In this document: piece by piece, positions 37,704-41,349 of the stretch
Layout: the number at the start of each line of letters is the position of its first letter
How positions within the stretch are numbered: position 1 is the stretch's first letter
Source: Variovorax sp. KK3
GTDB taxonomy: Bacteria; Pseudomonadota; Gammaproteobacteria; Burkholderiales; Burkholderiaceae_C
Length of the DNA stretch: 41,349 nucleotides
Reading direction: 5' to 3'
Assembly: GCF_001984055.1 (NCBI RefSeq)
Contig: NZ_LYVO01000069.1
Coordinates: 1 to 41,349 of the forward strand
The notes under the pieces: model-generated
The model's database searches: none
Told to the model about the DNA's origin: nothing
The model's input: the letters and a program-made list of their open reading frames with translations, nothing else
Program-made: the position numbers and the translations under genes

Positions 37704-38489
37704 ATGCTTTTTCTGCTTTCCCCGGCCAAGTCGCTCGACTACGAAACCCCCGTTCCCGGTGCGCTGCCTGCGACGACGCCGCACTTCGAAGGGCCGCGCA
37801 GTCCGGCCGCAGAGCTGATCAAGATCCTGCGCCAGAAGTCTCCCCAGGACATCGGCGAACTCATGCACCTGTCGGACAAACTGTCGGCGCTCAATGTCGC
37901 ACGCTACGCGGCCTGGGCGTCGCGAGGCACGGAGGCGAACGCGAAGCAGGCGGCGCTGGCATTCGATGGCGATGTCTACGGCGGGCTCGATGCAAAGACG
38001 CTGAGCCCGGCGCAGCTCGATTGGGCGCAGGATCACGTGTGCATCCTCAGCGGCCTTTACGGCGTGTTGCGCCCGCTGGACCGGCTGCAGCCGTATCGGC
38101 TCGAAATGGGGACGCAGCTCGCCAATCGGCATGGCAAGGATCTCTATGCCTTCTGGAACTCGCGCATAGCCGATTACCTCAATCAGCGGTTGGTGGCCGA
38201 TCGCACGCCGGTGGTCATCAACCTGGCCTCGCAGGAATACTTCAGGTCGGTCGACCTGAAGACGTTGAAGGCCCGCGTGGTCGAATGCGTGTTCGAGGAG
38301 TGGAAGAATGGCAAATACAAGGTCATCAGCTTCTTCGCCAAGCGCGCCCGCGGCCTGATGGCGCGCTGGGCCGTGATGCACAAGGCCTCCACGCCGCGGG
38401 CGTTGGAGAAGTTCGATCTCGAAGGTTACGTCTTCGACGCGCATGCATCGGCGCCGGAGCGTTTCGTATTCCGAAGGAAAACAGCGTGA
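37704..38489 (+). CDS. yaaA: YaaA family peroxide-stress protein
   Basis: 261 residues, close to E. coli YaaA (about 258). Recognised by MLFLLSPAKSLDYETP, GDVYGGLDAKTLS, LSGLYGVLRPLD and VEVFFAKRARG-like KVISFFAKRARGLMARW. YaaA lowers intracellular free iron during peroxide stress and binds DNA. No ribosome site stands before the ATG and GATAAT lies only 9 nt upstream, so the transcript may be leaderless. The stop overlaps the start of the dioxygenase gene by 4 bp (GTGA), implying translational coupling. Confidence 0.95.
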   Translation: MLFLLSPAKSLDYETPVPGALPATTPHFEGPRSPAAELIKILRQKSPQDIGELMHLSDKLSALNVARYAAWASRGTEANAKQAALAFDGDVYGGLDAKTLSPAQLDWAQDHVCILSGLYGVLRPLDRLQPYRLEMGTQLANRHGKDLYAFWNSRIADYLNQRLVADRTPVVINLASQEYFRSVDLKTLKARVVECVFEEWKNGKYKVISFFAKRARGLMARWAVMHKASTPRALEKFDLEGYVFDAHASAPERFVFRRKTA

Positions 38490-39331
38490 CGGGTCAAGCC
38501 ATCAGTCCGGAACTGCGCGAGTGGATCGTTGCCCAGCTGGCAGCCGGGCACTCCATCCCGAGTCTGCGCGTCTCGATGCGCGAAGCCGGCTGGCAGGCCG
38601 ACGTCGCCGAGTCCGCGCTGGCCGAGTTCGACCCTTCGCGTCCAGTGGCGCCGGTGGCAGCGCCTGTTGCGCAGGTTGCACTGCCTGGGCCGGACTTGTC
38701 GAGCGCGCCGCTCTACATCGACACTGGCGATCGTCGCGTGCAGGTGTTGCAGACCGTGACTCACCCGCGCGTGATCGTATTCGGCGATCTGCTGTCCGAC
38801 GAAGAATGCGAAGCGTTGATCCTGGGGGCGCGCCAACGGCTGGCGCGCTCGCTCACCGTCGAAGCGAAGACCGGCGGGGAGGCCCTCAACGTCGACCGTA
38901 CGAGCGACGGCATGTTCTTCGAGCGCGGCGAGAACCCGGTGGTCGCGCGGCTGGAGCAGCGCATTGCCACGCTGCTGCGCTGGCCGCTGGAGTTCGGCGA
39001 GGGGCTGCAGATCTTGCGCTATTCGCCGGGCGCGCAGTACCGGCCGCACTACGACTACTTCGACCCGAGCGAGCCCGGGACGCCGACCATCCTGCGTCGT
39101 GGTGGGCAGCGCGTTGCGACGCTGGTGATGTATCTGCAAGAGCCCGATCAAGGCGGCGCCACGACTTTTCCCGATGTGGGGCTCGAGGTCGCGCCCAAGC
39201 GCGGCACCGGTGTTTTCTTCAGCTACGACAGACCCGATCCGGGAACGCGGACGCTGCATGGAGGCGCACCAGTGCTGTCCGGTGAGAAGTGGGTCGCGAC
39301 CAAGTGGCTCCGTGAGCGCGAGTTCACCTAG
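38486..39331 (+). CDS. prolyl 4-hydroxylase-like Fe(II)/2-oxoglutarate dioxygenase
   Basis: 281 residues from GTG 38486, preceded by AAGGAAA. The C-terminal double-stranded beta-helix has the iron facial triad in RPHYDYFD (His188, Asp190) and RTLHGG (His258), with Lys268 in GEKWVATKW for the 2-oxoglutarate carboxylate. Residues 1-50 form a small helical segment (ISPELREWIVAQLAAGHSI) that resembles an extra N-terminal domain in proteobacterial homologues. Substrate may be a protein proline, such as one in EF-Tu, but this is only known for some relatives. It is coupled to yaaA, linking an iron-limiting protein with an iron enzyme. Confidence 0.9.
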   Translation: MTGQAISPELREWIVAQLAAGHSIPSLRVSMREAGWQADVAESALAEFDPSRPVAPVAAPVAQVALPGPDLSSAPLYIDTGDRRVQVLQTVTHPRVIVFGDLLSDEECEALILGARQRLARSLTVEAKTGGEALNVDRTSDGMFFERGENPVVARLEQRIATLLRWPLEFGEGLQILRYSPGAQYRPHYDYFDPSEPGTPTILRRGGQRVATLVMYLQEPDQGGATTFPDVGLEVAPKRGTGVFFSYDRPDPGTRTLHGGAPVLSGEKWVATKWLREREFT

Positions 39332-39359
39332 CCTGTGCGCAAGTCAAGCTGAAGAAGCC

Positions 39360-40277
39360 ATGAAGCTCAATGCCAACGGAATCCAGATCGAGGTCGAAGA
39401 CAGCGGCGGCGAAGGGCGGCCGGTGGTGCTGCTGATCATGGGGTTGGGCATGCAGTTGATCGCCTGGCCGGATGACTTCGTGCAGACGTTGATCGATGCG
39501 GGCTTTCGGGTGGTGCGGCACGACAACCGGGACATCGGGTTGAGCCAGGGCTTCGATGAAGCGCCTGCCGCAAATTTGCTCTGGCAGAGTGTGCGGCAAC
39601 GCATCGGCTTGCAGGTGCGCTCCGCCTATTCGCTGCAGGACATGGCGAACGATGCGCTCGGCGTGCTGGAAGCGCTGGGTATCCGGCATGCGCATGTGGT
39701 CGGGGCGTCGATGGGCGGCATGATCGCCCAGCGCGTGGCTGCCAGTGCGCCGGATCGCGTGACCAGCCTGGTGAGCATCATGAGCTCGAGTGGTGCGCGT
39801 CAGCTGCCGGGGCCACGTGCCGATGTCGCTGCGGCGCTGATGCGGCGTCCGGCCAGCCGGACGGAAGCCGCCTTGGTGGCTCACAGCCTTGGGTTGGTTC
39901 GACTGATCTCCAGCCCTGCCTATCCCCAGGAAGAGCGGGCGCTGACGGAGCGCATTACCCGCGGATTGCGCCGCGCCTATCGGCCAGCGGGCGTCGTGCG
40001 GCAGATGCTGGCCATCGGTGCGGACAGTGGCCGGCATGTGCTGCTGAGCCGCATCGCCAGTCCGACGCTGGTGCTTCACGGCGATGCCGATCCGCTGGTG
40101 CCCATGGCATGCGGACAGGACACGGCTCGCCGCATCCCTGGCGCGCGTTTCGTATCGGTCGCAGGCATGGGCCATGACATGCCGCCGCCGGTGTGCGACA
40201 TCCTGCTGCAACACATCATTCCTTTCATGCAGACTGCCGAGAAACAAAACGGGCATGAGCCTCGACAACACCCCTGA
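39360..40277 (+). CDS. alpha/beta hydrolase
   Basis: 305 residues. The oxyanion region LLIMGLGMQL is followed by VRHDNRDIGLS. The nucleophile elbow is GASMGG with Ser117, the acid is in HGDADPLVP and the base in GMGHDMPP. This family covers esterases, haloperoxidases and polyketide-type hydrolases; it resembles the short 3-oxoadipate enol-lactonase-like group without clear assignment. It starts 28 bp after the dioxygenase and its last 23 bp overlap queF, so the four genes from yaaA to queF read as one unit. Confidence 0.88.
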   Translation: MKLNANGIQIEVEDSGGEGRPVVLLIMGLGMQLIAWPDDFVQTLIDAGFRVVRHDNRDIGLSQGFDEAPAANLLWQSVRQRIGLQVRSAYSLQDMANDALGVLEALGIRHAHVVGASMGGMIAQRVAASAPDRVTSLVSIMSSSGARQLPGPRADVAAALMRRPASRTEAALVAHSLGLVRLISSPAYPQEERALTERITRGLRRAYRPAGVVRQMLAIGADSGRHVLLSRIASPTLVLHGDADPLVPMACGQDTARRIPGARFVSVAGMGHDMPPPVCDILLQHIIPFMQTAEKQNGHEPRQHP

Positions 40278-41112
40278 ACAATCGCAACTGGGCCGTGCCT
40301 CGGCCTACGTGGACCGCTACGACGCCGGGCTCCTCTTTCCGATCCCGCGGGCGACGCAGCGCGAAGCCATGGGGATTCGGGCGCAGCAGCTGCCGTTCTT
40401 CGGGGCCGACCTTTGGACCGCCTTCGAGCTCAGCTGGCTCAATCCACGCGGCAAGCCCCAGCTGGCGATCGCGCACTTCACCGTGCCGTGCGAAACGCCG
40501 AACATCATCGAGAGCAAGTCGTTCAAGCTCTATCTCAACAGCTTCAACAGCAGCGTCTTCGAAGGCGCCGATGCCGTGCGCGAGCGCTTGCGGGCGGATC
40601 TGAGCGAGGCGGTTTGGCGTGGCGCCGACCGCGTGGCTGGCATCGGGGTAAAGCTGATGGCGCCGGAGGCCTTTGACCGGGAGCAGGTTCAGGAGCTGGA
40701 TGGAGTCGATCTCGATCGACTCGATATCGAGTGCACGCACTATCAGCCGGCGCCGGAACTGCTGTCGAGCGACTCGACGCAAACGCCGGTCAGCGAAACG
40801 CTGTGCAGCCGATTGCTCAAGAGCAACTGTCTTGTCACTGGCCAGCCCGATTGGGGAAGCGTGCAGATCCGCTACAGCGGGCCGCAGATCGACCAGGCGG
40901 GGTTGCTGGCGTACATCGTCAGCTTTCGGAACCACAACGAGTTCCATGAGCCTTGCGCCGAACGCATGTTTCAGGACATCTGGCGAAGGTGTCAGCCAAC
41001 CAAATTGGCGGTCTATGCGCGCTACACGCGACGAGGCGGTTTGGATATCAGTCCGTTCCGCACCAGTTGGCCTCAGGCGTTGCCGGCGAACGTCCGGACT
41101 GCGCGTCAATAG
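40255..41112 (+). CDS. queF: NADPH-dependent 7-cyano-7-deazaguanine reductase, long form
   Basis: 285 residues, the two-module T-fold form like E. coli QueF (282). The QueF motif ESKSFKLYLNSFN (86-98) binds NADPH, and Cys192 in LKSNCLVTGQPDW forms the thioimide with preQ0. NHNEFHEPCAE holds the substrate-binding Glu and His. It reduces the nitrile of preQ0 to preQ1 for queuosine in tRNA. The start overlaps the alpha/beta hydrolase by 23 bp; no other queuosine genes are in the window. Confidence 0.96.
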   Translation: MSLDNTPEQSQLGRASAYVDRYDAGLLFPIPRATQREAMGIRAQQLPFFGADLWTAFELSWLNPRGKPQLAIAHFTVPCETPNIIESKSFKLYLNSFNSSVFEGADAVRERLRADLSEAVWRGADRVAGIGVKLMAPEAFDREQVQELDGVDLDRLDIECTHYQPAPELLSSDSTQTPVSETLCSRLLKSNCLVTGQPDWGSVQIRYSGPQIDQAGLLAYIVSFRNHNEFHEPCAERMFQDIWRRCQPTKLAVYARYTRRGGLDISPFRTSWPQALPANVRTARQ

Positions 41113-41349
41113 TGGACCGCGCGCTGGCAGTGGCGCAGGGCAGAAGGCATCCACAAAAAACTTGGCAGTCGTTGCGCTGGGCGCAATATCTGTGTCATAA
41201 TCAAAGGCTCCGCTCAAGACGGTGGCTGATGTGGATTCTCTGTGGTCTGCGTGGTTCGAGGTCTTGTGTGGGGTGGTTGGGGGTGATGAGGTATGTCTGC
41301 GAGGGCTGCTTTAAAAAAACTTCAAAAAAGTTAGCTGGTTCTTCAAAAA
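41113..41349 (+). promoter_or_regulatory. promoter and AT-rich leader at window end
   Basis: TTGCGC (41172-41177) and CATAAT (41196-41201) are 18 nt apart, and the -10 has a TG one base upstream. This makes the clearest sigma70-type promoter in the window, directed out of it. No protein-coding frame of note follows. The last 40 bases have A-tracts (TTTAAAAAAACTTCAAAAAA, then TTCTTCAAAAA) that stand out from the GC-rich background and resemble upstream or box A-like leader sequences of stable-RNA operons; this reading is tentative. Confidence 0.5.

Overview
The window is 41.3 kb of chromosomal DNA with high GC content and dense gene packing. Gene content points to a betaproteobacterium of the order Burkholderiales, probably family Comamonadaceae near Variovorax. 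The clues are orphan Bug-type (TctC) solute-binding proteins, CoA-transferase/acyl-CoA dehydrogenase catabolic operons, many LysR regulators and a long-form QueF. This is recognition from sequence only; no search was run. I see no insertion sequence, prophage, CRISPR array or rRNA gene.

Layout. Positions 1-3738 hold the 3' end of an unknown gene, a 2Fe-2S flavin reductase, a YeeZ-like SDR protein and a Kef-type antiporter. Positions 3739-6224 look like an accessory insert: an 800-bp stretch with frameshifted coding remnants, then an ankyrin-repeat protein whose N-terminal half carries an HG...GC signature like clan CD (caspase-like) cysteine peptidases. Positions 6318-7591 pair an HtrA-like protein lacking catalytic His and Ser with a LuxR-type regulator whose receiver is cut short. 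Two tandem micro-genes (7594-7902, minus) follow. Positions 8186-10444 couple a glutamate/dicarboxylate symporter with an amino-acid binding protein. Positions 10925-16592 hold a LysR regulator divergent from a four-gene operon: CoA-transferase, acyl-CoA dehydrogenase, nitronate monooxygenase and a Bug binding protein. Positions 16603-20625 encode one 1340-residue Pls/PosA-type NRPS, a membrane homopolymer synthetase architecture. A WYL regulator divergent from a GST gene follows.

Positions 22639-28202 form a catabolic group: MFS permease, FAD-linked 2-hydroxyacid-type dehydrogenase, tannase/feruloyl esterase lipoprotein and LysR. Next to it a nitroreductase and a 4-hydroxylaminobenzoate-lyase family gene lie divergently, as expected for 4-nitrobenzoate turnover (pnbA/pnbB-like).

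From 29686 on the window is mostly housekeeping: tRNA-Leu(CAA), cysM, a Nudix hydrolase, a TusA-family protein, an SGNH hydrolase, galU, valS, a secreted metallo-beta-lactamase-fold protein, yaaA, a prolyl-4-hydroxylase-like dioxygenase, an alpha/beta hydrolase and queF. The last 237 bp carry a good sigma70-type promoter reading out of the window.

The most unusual items are the caspase-like/ankyrin fusion, the pseudoprotease with its mini regulator, the micro-gene pair, and the homopolymer-type NRPS.
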